From Clostridiales bacterium Firm_11 (lineage in GTDB: Bacteria; Bacillota; Clostridia; Christensenellales; Aristaeellaceae): a stretch of 64,000 nt of DNA. Below, piece by piece: positions 56,905-64,000 of this stretch. Under the pieces are notes generated by a model that worked only from the letters and a program-made list of their open reading frames with translations, ran no database searches and had not been told where the DNA came from. Position numbers and translations under genes: made by a program. Position 1 is the first letter of the stretch. Each line of letters begins with the position of its first letter. The stretch is from contig LVAQ01000027.1 in the NCBI GenBank assembly GCA_001604105.1, forward strand, positions 1-64,000, read 5' to 3'.

Positions 56905-57696
56905 TTACAGGTATGGAATCATCGCCGAAAGGCGGGGGAACGTCAACTGCGGCTTGACGGGGGAGGTTTCTACATCCGCAAGGGTGGCCTCGCCCGTGAG
57001 CACAAGAATGCTTGTGATACCAAAGTTTACGCCCGTGGCAATATCGGTATAGAGCCGATCACCCACCATGGCAAGCTGGTGCGGCAATAGCGCCGTTACG
57101 CGCAGCGCTTCTTCCACGATGCCCGCATTGGGTTTGCCGACGACGACATCCGGTCGCCTGCCGGTACTGGCTTCAATGAAGGCGATGATGGCGCCGATAT
57201 CCGGCGCGAAGCCTGTTTCTGTGGGGCAGTTAAAATCTGGGTGGGTGGCAATGTAGGGAAGCCCCGCGCGCACAAAATCACAAACGCGGGTCAGTTTCGC
57301 ATAGGTTAAGGTGGTATCATAGCCGATGAGCACATAATCCGGCGCGGTTTCTTCATGGAGCACTCCCAGTTGCGTCAGCTCTTCGCGCAGTTCGGGGTTG
57401 CCCAGCACATAGGCGCGTTTGCCTGCAAAATGGTTTAGCGCATAGCGCGCCGTAGCCTGCCCGGAGGTGAGCACATTGAGAAACGGCGCTTTCACACCCA
57501 TGCGGCGCAGTTTCTCCCCATAGGCAGCGCCGGAGCGACTGGAATTGTTGGTCAAAAACAGTGCGTTGCGCCCGGTTTCGTTCAGCTTATCCAGAAAAGC
57601 CAGCGAACCATCCAGCAGGTTCTCCCCAAGGTAAAAAGTACCGTCCATATCCAGCAGAAAACAGCGGATGGGTTCGAGTGCCGCGCGGATATTCAT
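56905..57696 (-). CDS. HAD-IIA family phosphatase (NagD/AraL-like)
   Basis: A 263-residue haloacid-dehalogenase phosphatase with a C2 cap. Motif I is FLLDMDGTFYLGENLLDG, motif II FLTNNSSRS, the cap lies between residues 80 and 190, motif III is the lysine in VVVGKPNAGIVEEAL, and motif IV is MVGDRLYTDIATGVNFG. Relatives dephosphorylate sugar phosphates, nucleotides, glycerol phosphate or 4-nitrophenyl phosphate, and substrate cannot be set from sequence. The ATG at 57696 has GGAGG upstream. It is 90 bases downstream of nothing co-directional except the AraC gene, so it is probably its own unit, with a structured leader at 57720-57800. Confidence 0.9.
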   Translation of the reverse strand: MNIRAALEPIRCFLLDMDGTFYLGENLLDGSLAFLDKLNETGRNALFLTNNSSRSGAAYGEKLRRMGVKAPFLNVLTSGQATARYALNHFAGKRAYVLGNPELREELTQLGVLHEETAPDYVLIGYDTTLTYAKLTRVCDFVRAGLPYIATHPDFNCPTETGFAPDIGAIIAFIEASTGRRPDVVVGKPNAGIVEEALRVTALLPHQLAMVGDRLYTDIATGVNFGITSILVLTGEATLADVETSPVKPQLTFPRLSAMIPYL

Positions 57697-57719
57697 ACAG
57701 GACCTCCAGTGATGTAGAT

Positions 57720-57820
57720 ATACGTGGAATCAGCATGGGTAAAGGTAGCGTTGCTACCCACGATGAACCTTGACGCGTTTGCCCGGCTGCCGCGGGTAGG
57801 GTCTGCGCTTGCGTGCCGCA
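57720..57820 (-). promoter_or_regulatory. Structured leader of the HAD phosphatase gene
   Basis: The minus strand contains a GGTAGC-aac-GCTACC hairpin (near 57749-57763) with a further TACCC that could pair instead with the GGGTA, so two alternative stems are possible, and an outer CGTGG/CCACG pairing. A TACAAT -10 is visible just upstream. No riboswitch class is recognised. Confidence 0.3.
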
Positions 57821-57857
57821 CCATTGTACCATATTGCACGACCAATGCAAAGCGCGC

Positions 57858-58757
57858 CTAATTGCCCGGCCTGCGGCTCAGTTTGCGGTAGGCGGCGGGC
57901 GTAAGCCCGAAAAAGCGATGGAATACACGGTCAAAATAGGCGGTGCTGGTGAAACCGGCTTCCACGGCGATATCGGTCACAGGCGCCGCGGTGGAGAGCA
58001 GGCGGCTGCGCGCATGACGCAGGCGATACTGGTTCAAATAGGCGATGGGGGTTGTTTGGACTCCGCTGCGAAAACAACGCAGCGCCTCACTTTTGCTGAT
58101 GCTTGCGCTAGAGGCGATATCCGCCAGGGTAAGCTTAGCGGCGAAGTTGCGCTCGATGAAGGCGATCATCTTTTGCAGGCGCGCGTGCATCAGGGTACTG
58201 CATGCCGCGCGCGCCAGCGGGGTCAGCTCCGCGCGATGTTCAAACACCCGCGCCCATAGCGAGCATACGATGGCGTGGATGCGAAGTTCGGTGGTGGGCG
58301 AAAGCTGCTGCGCGGTTGCAGAAAGCGCACGCAGATCATCAACCGTTGCGATTTGCCATGGCACACTTGGACGCAGGATGACATGCGAACAGCCCGCGGA
58401 TAAAAAGGGCGCGACAAATTTCTTGTGAAGCGCGCTCTCTTGGGGCGCGATGAACTCCGGCATAAACAGGATGCTGGCGATATCCGCGGAGGAAGGCGCG
58501 CAGAAACTGTGGATGACCCCGGATTGGATAAACACAGCCTCGCCGGCCGCAAGGGAAACCAGATCGCTCCCCAGCATACAATGCGCCACCCCTGCTTCCA
58601 CAAGCACCAGCTCAACCTCACGGTGCCAGTGCCATGGGATGGCGGAGGGATCATCCGTCAGGCGGGAATGATAGCAGGTAAAGGGGAACTGCTCTGTGCC
58701 GTGCACGGCAAGCTCCCTCAGCGTCTCATCGGTATAGATCGGGCCGCAAGGTTGCAT
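57858..58757 (-). CDS. AraC family transcriptional regulator
   Basis: A 299-residue regulator. The N-terminal cupin-type domain (HWHREVELVLVEAGVAHCMLG, then GEAVFIQSGVIHSFC) would bind an effector. The C-terminal AraC domain has two helix-turn-helix units, LTLADIASSASISKSEALRCF and ITDIAVEAGFTSTAYFDRVFHRFFGLTP-type, the second containing the family signature. The ATG at 58757 has AGGAGG 10 bases upstream; an in-frame start at 58850 would run through the divergent promoter region. It is divergent from an MFS transporter, and between them are two 9-base direct repeats 21 bases apart, a geometry typical for AraC monomers binding on one DNA face. Confidence 0.92.
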   Translation of the reverse strand: MQPCGPIYTDETLRELAVHGTEQFPFTCYHSRLTDDPSAIPWHWHREVELVLVEAGVAHCMLGSDLVSLAAGEAVFIQSGVIHSFCAPSSADIASILFMPEFIAPQESALHKKFVAPFLSAGCSHVILRPSVPWQIATVDDLRALSATAQQLSPTTELRIHAIVCSLWARVFEHRAELTPLARAACSTLMHARLQKMIAFIERNFAAKLTLADIASSASISKSEALRCFRSGVQTTPIAYLNQYRLRHARSRLLSTAAPVTDIAVEAGFTSTAYFDRVFHRFFGLTPAAYRKLSRRPGN

Positions 58758-58789
58758 CGATATATCGCCTCCTGTATGCGCATGGCGAT

Positions 58790-58846
58790 ATTGTACAACA
58801 ATCGGGCAAGATTGTGCAAGATTTTTGCGATGGCTTGGGATATAAT
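58790..58846 (+). promoter_or_regulatory. AraC-type operator and MFS promoter
   Basis: ATTGTACAA (58790-58798) and ATTGTGCAA (58811-58819) are near-identical direct repeats exactly 21 bases apart, two helical turns. A perfect TATAAT (58841-58846) follows 21 bases on, but the -35 position (AAGATT) is poor, as expected for an activator-dependent promoter. The MFS ATG is 35 bases further. Confidence 0.65.
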
Positions 58847-58881
58847 GCAATTCGAACAGGGATATCGCGAGGGAGGATCTT

Positions 58882-60084
58882 ATGGTAACGTTACTGTTGG
58901 TTGTAATTTATGCTGCTTTTATCAGCCTTGGGTTGCCGGATGCCATACTGGGTTCGGCTTGGCCTACGATGTATGTGAGCCTTGGCGTTCCGGTGGGCGC
59001 CGCGGGGCTGGTGACTACCATTACGGCCGGGGGTACCATCGTTTCCAGCTTAATGAGCGCCAAGGTGATACGCCGCTTTGGCACCGGGAAGGTTACGTTA
59101 TTCAGCGTTTCACTCACAGCGATTGCGCTGTTCGGCTTTTCGATATCGACATCACTCTGGATGCTATGCCTGTGGGCGATTCCCTACGGGCTGGGCGCGG
59201 GGAGTGTGGATACGGCGCTGAACAACTATGTGGCGGTGCATTACAAAGCGCGCCACATGAACTGGCTGCATTGCTTCTGGGGCGTAGGCGCGTCCATCGG
59301 CCCTTATTTGATGGGGCTTTACCTGATGAGCGGTTTTACATGGAACGCAGGGTACCGCACCATTGGACTGATTCAGGTCGCGCTGGCGATAGGGCTTGCG
59401 GCGGCGCTGCCCCTGTGGCGGCTTAAGGATAGCAACCAGGAGGACGCGCAGAAGGCAGATAGCCTGCGCCTGTGGGACGCGTTCAAGCTCCCCGGCGCCA
59501 AGCAGATTTTTCTGGCGTTCTTCTGCTACTGCGCGCTGGAGGGCACGGCAGGCCTTTGGGCGAGCAGCTACATGGTGCTGGTGCGCGGGGTGAGTGCCGA
59601 GCGTGCGGCGCAGATGGCATCGCTGTACTTTTTGGGGATTACTGCTGGGCGTTTCCTTTCCGGCTTTATATCCGCACGGCTGAACAACCGGCATATGGTA
59701 AGGCTTGGACAGGGGATTATCGTGCTGGGCGTACTGCTGATGTTCCTGCCGCTTGGCAACGTGTGGCTGTATGCGGCGCTGCTGCTCATTGGGCTTGGCA
59801 GCGCACCCATATTCCCCGCATTGCTGCATGAAACGCCGCGCAACTTTGGCCGCGAGCAATCCCAAATGCTCATCGGCATGCAGATGGCGGCCGCCTACAC
59901 GGGCGCAACCCTGATGCCGCCTCTCTTTGGGCTGGTGGGGCAGTATCTGGGGGTGTGGCTGTATCCGTTCTTCATAATGCTGTATGCGTTGATCATGATG
60001 TTGACGACGGAGCGCGCTACCCGTGTGTTCAATGGAAAGAAGACGGTTTGTGTGACGGGTAGCGATGGGCGGCAGGATGCCTGA
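58882..60084 (+). CDS. Major facilitator superfamily transporter
   Basis: A 400-residue membrane protein with twelve predicted helices. The N-terminus (LLLVVIYAAFISLGLPDAILGSAWP) resembles the FucP/YdjE-like branch. The GAGSVDTALNNYVAVHY and MNWLHCFWGVGASIGPYL stretches are typical of MFS proteins related to sugar transporters. A second-half signature is LGITAGRFLSGFISARL. It lies divergent from an AraC regulator with which it shares a control region, so it is probably induced by the regulator's ligand. It could import a sugar or export a toxic compound. A clear terminator follows at 60148-60182. Confidence 0.88.
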   Translation: MVTLLLVVIYAAFISLGLPDAILGSAWPTMYVSLGVPVGAAGLVTTITAGGTIVSSLMSAKVIRRFGTGKVTLFSVSLTAIALFGFSISTSLWMLCLWAIPYGLGAGSVDTALNNYVAVHYKARHMNWLHCFWGVGASIGPYLMGLYLMSGFTWNAGYRTIGLIQVALAIGLAAALPLWRLKDSNQEDAQKADSLRLWDAFKLPGAKQIFLAFFCYCALEGTAGLWASSYMVLVRGVSAERAAQMASLYFLGITAGRFLSGFISARLNNRHMVRLGQGIIVLGVLLMFLPLGNVWLYAALLLIGLGSAPIFPALLHETPRNFGREQSQMLIGMQMAAAYTGATLMPPLFGLVGQYLGVWLYPFFIMLYALIMMLTTERATRVFNGKKTVCVTGSDGRQDA

Positions 60085-60147
60085 AAGCGTTGGTTGGTTT
60101 GGGCGTTATGATGATGTAAAATGCATCCGCTGGTAAGCTTGGGATAA

Positions 60148-60182
60148 AAGAAAAAGACCGCTTTTGCAGCGGGCTTTTTCTT
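60148..60182. terminator. Terminator after the MFS gene
   Basis: AAGAAAAAG-a-CCGC pairs with GCGG-g-CTTTTTCTT (60148-60161 and 60169-60182), with a mostly T loop and a T-run in the right arm. It lies 63 bases past the MFS stop. Confidence 0.85.
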
Positions 60183-60386
60183 ATGCCAAATTATGGTACG
60201 TTGTTGCTTTTTGAGGTGGCAAAATATATAATGAGCGATATAAGGATGGCAACTGTTGATTCGTAAGTGAGTGAGTATTCTGTTATACTCGGTGCTGCTT
60301 TGTTCATATTTGTAATCAATATAAGTTGCTACTGCTAATCAAAATTGTTGATAGACTTATTGAAATGCTATAGACAAAGAAGGAGT
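60183..60386. other. AT-rich upstream region of small exported-protein gene
   Basis: Base composition drops sharply here compared with the surrounding genes and stays low to about 61030. There is no gene in this part. Possible -10 boxes are present (for example TATAAT-like strings near 60225 and 60290), but none with a convincing -35. Confidence 0.45.
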
Positions 60387-61010
60387 ATGAACGTGTTTTC
60401 ATTTCAGAATAGCAGAAGAATAACTTTGTTAGCATTAGCAATAACATTGTTATTAATTAGCACCACAGCACACGCAAAGAACGTTGGCGTTATTTCCATC
60501 GATGAATCAAGCAACTGTGTTGTTCTGACGAGAGAAGACCATTCTCCGAAAGTGTATACCGGAGGTTTATCCCAAGGGCATTTCAACCGTACTTTCAGTA
60601 AATCGCCTGACTTGATTGCATATGTGATTTATCCAAAAGGTCCATCATGTCTTATTTATGATACTCCAACAGACCAAGATATCATTAAGGATATTGTTGA
60701 AGCAGGCAATCTCTATAGCTATTCTGAATCCATAAAGGACTATTGGTACGCAGTTGGCTGTGACTATGTAGAGGTAGAGTGTATTTCAGTTCTTCAAGGT
60801 GATGGCATTGTAATGTATTTCACGGTGGGAAGAAGGGCATGGAAGAGCATCAGCTTTTTTTATAGTAAAGATGATGAGAAAAGATCAATAACGATTTGCT
60901 TTGATGATTACGAGGACATTCCAGTTTGGAACACTTACATTGGGAAATTTGTTGGGGAAATTGTCTTCAATGTTGAGATTTCGATAGCAAACGTTGAGCT
61001 TGTTGTATGA
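60387..61010 (+). CDS. Exported protein of unknown function, AT-rich
   Basis: I do not recognise this 207-residue protein. It starts MNVFSFQNSRRITLLALAIT followed by LLLISTTAHA, a clear signal peptide with a cut near AHA-KN. The mature part is rich in aromatic and acidic residues with beta-strand character (for example VISIDESSNCVVLTREDH, LIYDTPTDQDIIKDIVE and SIAMFYSK-like strands). There are two or three cysteines and no anchor. Codon use and AT content differ from nearly all neighbours, so it may be recently acquired. The ATG at 60387 has AAGGAG directly upstream. It could be co-transcribed with the next small exported gene, 76 bases on. Confidence 0.7.
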   Translation: MNVFSFQNSRRITLLALAITLLLISTTAHAKNVGVISIDESSNCVVLTREDHSPKVYTGGLSQGHFNRTFSKSPDLIAYVIYPKGPSCLIYDTPTDQDIIKDIVEAGNLYSYSESIKDYWYAVGCDYVEVECISVLQGDGIVMYFTVGRRAWKSISFFYSKDDEKRSITICFDDYEDIPVWNTYIGKFVGEIVFNVEISIANVELVV

Positions 61011-61086
61011 CACGATTCCAACATATACTGTGATAAATCTCAACCATAGCCTTTCTACCCAACACCAAAATCGGAGGGAACATCCC

Positions 61087-61437
61087 ATGTTGCGAAAGAA
61101 GTCTGCGCTCGTTCTCATCATCATGATTGCCATTGTTTGCTGCGTGCCCTCCGCCGCCGCGGCGCGGTATGATCTTTCCGCGTTAAGCGACAGCGATCTC
61201 CTGTCGCTCTATCAATCGCTGCTAGAGGAGGCGGATGTACGCGGCATCGATATCACAGATGCCAACAGCACAACCGCCTCAACAAAGCAGGAAGCCATGG
61301 TATGGGTGCCGAAATCAGGCAAGAAATACCACAGCAAAAGCACTTGCAGCAACATGAAAAACCCGTCCGAAGTGACGCTATCCATGGCGAAAAAGCTGGG
61401 TTACGGCGCTTGCAGCAAATGCAACCCGCCAAAGTGA
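61087..61437 (+). CDS. Small exported protein with C-terminal CxxC motif
   Basis: A 116-residue exported protein: the signal peptide is MLRKKSALVLIIMIAIVCCV ending PSAAAA-RY. A serine/aspartate-rich helix follows (DLSALSDSDLLSLYQSLLEE). The C-terminal module has SGKKYHSKSTCSNMKNPSEV and GYGACSKCNPP. This His/Cys pattern (YH-x4-C ... C-x2-C) recurs at the C-termini of secreted Firmicutes proteins, including some nuclease-like ones, and may bind metal. I choose the ATG at 61087 with CGGAGGGAAC upstream. Base composition is back to normal, unlike the gene before it. Function unknown. Confidence 0.75.
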   Translation: MLRKKSALVLIIMIAIVCCVPSAAAARYDLSALSDSDLLSLYQSLLEEADVRGIDITDANSTTASTKQEAMVWVPKSGKKYHSKSTCSNMKNPSEVTLSMAKKLGYGACSKCNPPK

Positions 61438-61493
61438 CAGGCGGTTCATGAGGGAACCCCATGCCGCAGGTTTTCATAAATGCATAGGGAAAC

Positions 61494-61535
61494 CAAAGCC
61501 CCCGCAAAGCAATATGCTTACCTGCGGGGGCTTTG
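61494..61535. terminator. Bidirectional terminator between convergent units
   Basis: CAAAGCCCCCGCA (61494-61506) pairs with TGCGGGGGCTTTG (61523-61535), and an inner AAGC/GCTT stem extends it. It separates the plus-strand small exported gene from the minus-strand glnQ-type gene. Confidence 0.85.
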
Positions 61536-61569
61536 ATGATTTATGAACGGGATGGTAATAACCCGCGCA

Positions 61570-62292
61570 CTAGAGCACCTTGCGGAGGAAATCCTGCGTG
61601 CGCGGATTTTGCGCGTTTTCAAAGATGGCGCTGGGCGTGCCTTCTTCCAGTACCACGCCCGCGTCCATAAACAGCACGCGATCGCCTACCTCTTTGGCAA
61701 AGCCCATTTCATGGGTCACCACCACCATGGTCATACCGTCCAGCGCGAGGGCTTTCATGACTTCCAGCACTTCGCCGACCATCTCGGGATCAAGCGCGCT
61801 CGTCGGTTCGTCAAAGAGCATCACATCAGGGTTCATGGCCAGCGCGCGCACGATGGCAATGCGCTGCTGCTGCCCGCCGGAAAGCTGCTTGGGGAAGGCG
61901 TTTGCCTTCTCCGGAAGCCCGACGCGGTTGAGCAGTTCCATGGCGCGCTCCTGCGCCTGCGCCTTGGTAAGCAGCTTGTGCGTGATGGGCGCAAGGGTGA
62001 TGTTATCCATCACGCTTAGGTGCGGGAAAAGATTGAATTGCTGGAAAACCATCCCCATGCGGCGGCGCAGGGCGTCGATATCCGCTTTGGGGGCGGTAAT
62101 CTCCGTGCCTTCAAAGAAAATCTGACCGCCTGTGGGCTTCTCCAGAAGGTTCAGGCAGCGCAGAAACGTACTCTTGCCGCTGCCCGATGGGCCGATGATG
62201 ACCACCTTTTCCCCGGGGCTGATGTGCTGATCGATCCCGTTGAGCACCTTGAGCTCGCCAAAGTGCTTGTGGAGGTTGTTAACGGTTATCAC
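61570..62292 (-). CDS. Polar amino acid ABC transporter ATPase (GlnQ-type)
   Basis: A 240-residue ATPase of the polar amino acid uptake family. Walker A is [17 protein letters not shown], the signature is [17 protein letters not shown], Walker B is [15 protein letters not shown] and the switch region is [30 protein letters not shown] is typical of glutamine/glutamate/histidine ATPases. Its start overlaps the permease stop by 14 bases, so the two are coupled. It is the last gene of the binding protein-permease-ATPase unit. Confidence 0.93.
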   Translation of the reverse strand: MITVNNLHKHFGELKVLNGIDQHISPGEKVVIIGPSGSGKSTFLRCLNLLEKPTGGQIFFEGTEITAPKADIDALRRRMGMVFQQFNLFPHLSVMDNITLAPITHKLLTKAQAQERAMELLNRVGLPEKANAFPKQLSGGQQQRIAIVRALAMNPDVMLFDEPTSALDPEMVGEVLEVMKALALDGMTMVVVTHEMGFAKEVGDRVLFMDAGVVLEEGTPSAIFENAQNPRTQDFLRKVL

Positions 62293-63064
62293 CCTGACGC
62301 AGCCTCCTTTCCAGCTTGCCCAGCAGGTGGGTGAGCACGCCTGTCACAATCAGATACAGGATGCCCGATACAATATAGGGTGTAAAGGCGCTGTACGTTT
62401 TACTGCGGATGTAGTCGCCCGCTTTGGTAAGCTCGGTCAGCGCAATATAGGCCAGAATAGAGGTTTCCTTGATGAGTGTGATAAACTCATTGCAAAGCGC
62501 AGGCAAGGCGGTTTTCAGCGCCTGCGGGAAGATGATCAGCCGCATGGTTTGCCATGGAGATAGCCCCAGCGAGCGCCCCGCTTCGGTCTGCCCCTTATCC
62601 ACGCTTAAAATGCCGCTGCGGATGATCTCGCTCACATAGGCGGCACTGTTGATGCCGCAGGCGATTACCCCGATGATCACGCGATCGATGGCGATGGAGC
62701 CGAACAAGCCGAAGTTGATAATGAGCACCTGGAGCAGCATGGGCGTACCGCGGATGACGCCGATGTATATGCCGGCAATCTTCTCCAGCGGCTTTACGCC
62801 GCTCAGCCGCATCATGGCCAGCAACATGCCCAGCGCCAGCCCAAAGAGCGCCGCAAAAAAGGAGACCTCCAGCGTGATGCCCAGCCCCCGCAGGTAGTTT
62901 TGCCAGCGGTTATTAAACAGCACATTCTGGTAGATTTCCTTGTACAGGTTCTCCCAGAAGTTCAAATCCCCTGCGATGGCTTTATCCTTGATGAGCAGCC
63001 ACCATTGATCAAACTGATTGACGCTGGCTGCCTGCGCGCTGCTCAGCATAAGCGTTGAAAGCAT
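62279..63064 (-). CDS. Polar amino acid ABC transporter permease
   Basis: A 261-residue permease of the His/Glu/Gln/Arg/opine family. The core, from residue 55 on, includes the [18 protein letters not shown] segment, the [15 protein letters not shown] motif and the [23 protein letters not shown] loop that contacts the ATPase. An unusual 50-residue N-terminal stretch ([20 protein letters not shown] onward) precedes the first membrane helix. It is signal-like but short, so it may be a relic or an alternative start. GGAGGGGG lies before the ATG at 63064. An imperfect hairpin at 63133-63162 separates it from the binding-protein gene. Confidence 0.9.
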   Translation of the reverse strand: MLSTLMLSSAQAASVNQFDQWWLLIKDKAIAGDLNFWENLYKEIYQNVLFNNRWQNYLRGLGITLEVSFFAALFGLALGMLLAMMRLSGVKPLEKIAGIYIGVIRGTPMLLQVLIINFGLFGSIAIDRVIIGVIACGINSAAYVSEIIRSGILSVDKGQTEAGRSLGLSPWQTMRLIIFPQALKTALPALCNEFITLIKETSILAYIALTELTKAGDYIRSKTYSAFTPYIVSGILYLIVTGVLTHLLGKLERRLRQGDNR

Positions 63065-63132
63065 AATCCCCCTCCGATTGCGTTGCGTGCGGCACTTCTG
63101 CCGCGGGTAGGCCTGGCTGGAAACGTAAGGAA

Positions 63133-63162
63133 AGCGGGAAGGTGGCTCACCGCCCTCCCGCT
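63133..63162 (-). terminator. Intercistronic hairpin, possible attenuator
   Basis: AGCGGGA-a-GG-t-GG (63133-63145) pairs with CC-g-CC-c-TCCCGCT (63150-63162). It sits between the binding-protein gene and the permease and has only a weak U-tract, so it may reduce, not stop, downstream expression, a common way to make excess binding protein. Confidence 0.5.
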
Positions 63163-63192
63163 AGCGTTACCGGTTATGTAGCGATGCCGGGG

Positions 63193-63951
63193 TTATTCCA
63201 CATCCGCGGCGCCGTAGATATCCCATTTGGCGACAAGCTCGTCGATGGTGCCATCGGCAATCAACGTCTCAATAGCCGCATTGATCTTGGCCTTGAGTTC
63301 ATCCTGACCCTTGGGGATCGCGATGCCGTAGTACTCTACGCCAAAGCTGACAGCAGGGGCAACGGTGAGGGAAGCGTCATTCAGCTCGGCAAGGATTGCC
63401 TTGGCGACGGGGGTATCTGTGATCACAGCGTCCAGCTTGTTACCGGCCAGATCCAGCACGGCATCCAGCGCCTTGGTGTAGGGATATACTTTATCCGCAT
63501 CAGTGCTGGCTTCGGCAGCTTCAATGCCGATGGTGCCGCTCTGCGAGCCGATCTTTTTGCCCGCGAGGCTGGCGTTATCGGTGATATCGCTATCAACCTT
63601 GACGATGCAGCTTTGGCTGTCCTGGAGGTAGGGGACGGAGAAGTCCACATTGGCTAGGCGTTCTTCGGTGATGTAGAAGCCGGAGATGCCAATATCATAA
63701 AGGCCGGTTTGCACACCGATCACAATGCTGTCAAAGCTTGTGGCTTCAAAAACGATTTCCATCCCGATGAGCTCGGCGATGGCGGCCGCCAGATCCGCGT
63801 CAAACCCGATGACGTTGCCCGCGTCGTCCATGGATTCAAAGGGCGGGAAATCCGGGCTTGTGCCGGCCTTGAGCGTGGTGGTTTCCGCAAGGGCGGCTAC
63901 GTTGACAAGCGCCAGCATGAGCGCGATGATCAGGGCGATGATTTTCTTCAT
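63193..63951 (-). CDS. Polar amino acid ABC transporter substrate-binding protein
   Basis: A 252-residue exported binding protein of the family 3 (PBPb) type. Signal peptide: MKKIIALIIALMLALVNVAA ending ALA-ET, with no lipobox cysteine, as in the tryptophan-type binding protein at 25 kb. The mature part shows AGTSPDFPPFESMDDAGNVI, IGFDADLAAAIAELIGMEIV and LYDIGISGFYITEERLANVDF, a consistent two-lobe pattern. The ligand is a polar amino acid; the residues do not allow me to say which. The ATG at 63951 is chosen as the start of the signal peptide. It is the first gene of the three-gene importer. Its promoter would lie past the window edge. Confidence 0.93.
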   Translation of the reverse strand: MKKIIALIIALMLALVNVAALAETTTLKAGTSPDFPPFESMDDAGNVIGFDADLAAAIAELIGMEIVFEATSFDSIVIGVQTGLYDIGISGFYITEERLANVDFSVPYLQDSQSCIVKVDSDITDNASLAGKKIGSQSGTIGIEAAEASTDADKVYPYTKALDAVLDLAGNKLDAVITDTPVAKAILAELNDASLTVAPAVSFGVEYYGIAIPKGQDELKAKINAAIETLIADGTIDELVAKWDIYGAADVE

Positions 63952-64000
63952 GAAAGGTACCCTCCTGCACAATCATTTTCGTATGGGATGTGCATAGTAT

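Overview
The window is one contiguous GC-rich (high fifties percent by eye) bacterial chromosome segment that reads as an uncultured Clostridia-type Firmicute, perhaps Christensenellales- or Oscillospirales-like. The lineage call is inference. It rests on a Trp T-box leader, strong AGGAGG ribosome sites with frequent TTG and GTG starts, a class 1B PyrK/PyrD dihydroorotate dehydrogenase, allosteric PyrBI, YlbF, MltG next to a U32 protein, DUF3048, and SpoIID-type envelope proteins with Pro/Thr linkers. I see no tRNA, rRNA, CRISPR array or intact insertion sequence.

Layout. Positions 1-4.9 kb hold the str operon on the minus strand (rplGB-rpsL-rpsG-fusA-tuf, tuf cut by the window edge), driven by its own near-consensus promoter. 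A DJ-1/PfpI protein lies at 5-5.6 kb. Positions 5.8-16.3 kb carry almost the whole de novo UMP pathway on the plus strand: pyrC-carA-carB-pyrK-pyrD-pyrF, a 400-base gap, then pyrE-pyrB-pyrI. pyrG (CTP synthase) follows at 17.9 kb and uridine kinase sits at 43.7 kb. Between pyrI and pyrG are the C-terminal remnant of a LacI-type regulator, rpsT and a GNAT acetyltransferase. Positions 19.7-22.5 kb are U32 hydroxylase-type protein, mltG and ylbF. Positions 23.1-26.2 kb are a three-gene ABC importer behind a T-box whose specifier reads UGG, so a tryptophan uptake system. An orphan lactate racemase-family gene (larA), a MIF tautomerase homologue and a 1673-residue c-di-GMP turnover protein follow.

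Positions 33.6-48.3 kb are housekeeping and catabolic genes: glycerate kinase, GH3 glycosidase, beta-CASP RNase-type protein, uvrA with LexA-like boxes, a DUF362 ferredoxin protein, udk, a SpoIID-domain envelope protein, and a Crp/Fnr regulator divergent from a pair of small DMT transporters.

The most interesting segment is 48.6-53.0 kb, a four-gene phosphonate operon: phosphonopyruvate decarboxylase, a PntC-like nucleotidyltransferase, PEP mutase fused to an N-terminal cytidylyltransferase domain, and an iron alcohol dehydrogenase. Together they predict PEP to phosphonopyruvate to phosphonoacetaldehyde to 2-hydroxyethylphosphonate, then activation as a CMP ester for attachment to a lipid or glycan. 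It is followed by a structured intergenic element bounded by two copies of a 33-base hairpin.

Positions 53.4-57.7 kb encode exported envelope proteins (DUF3048, an L,D-transpeptidase) and a HAD phosphatase. An AraC regulator and divergent MFS exporter follow, then two small exported proteins (the first in an AT-rich patch), and finally an amino-acid ABC importer on the minus strand.
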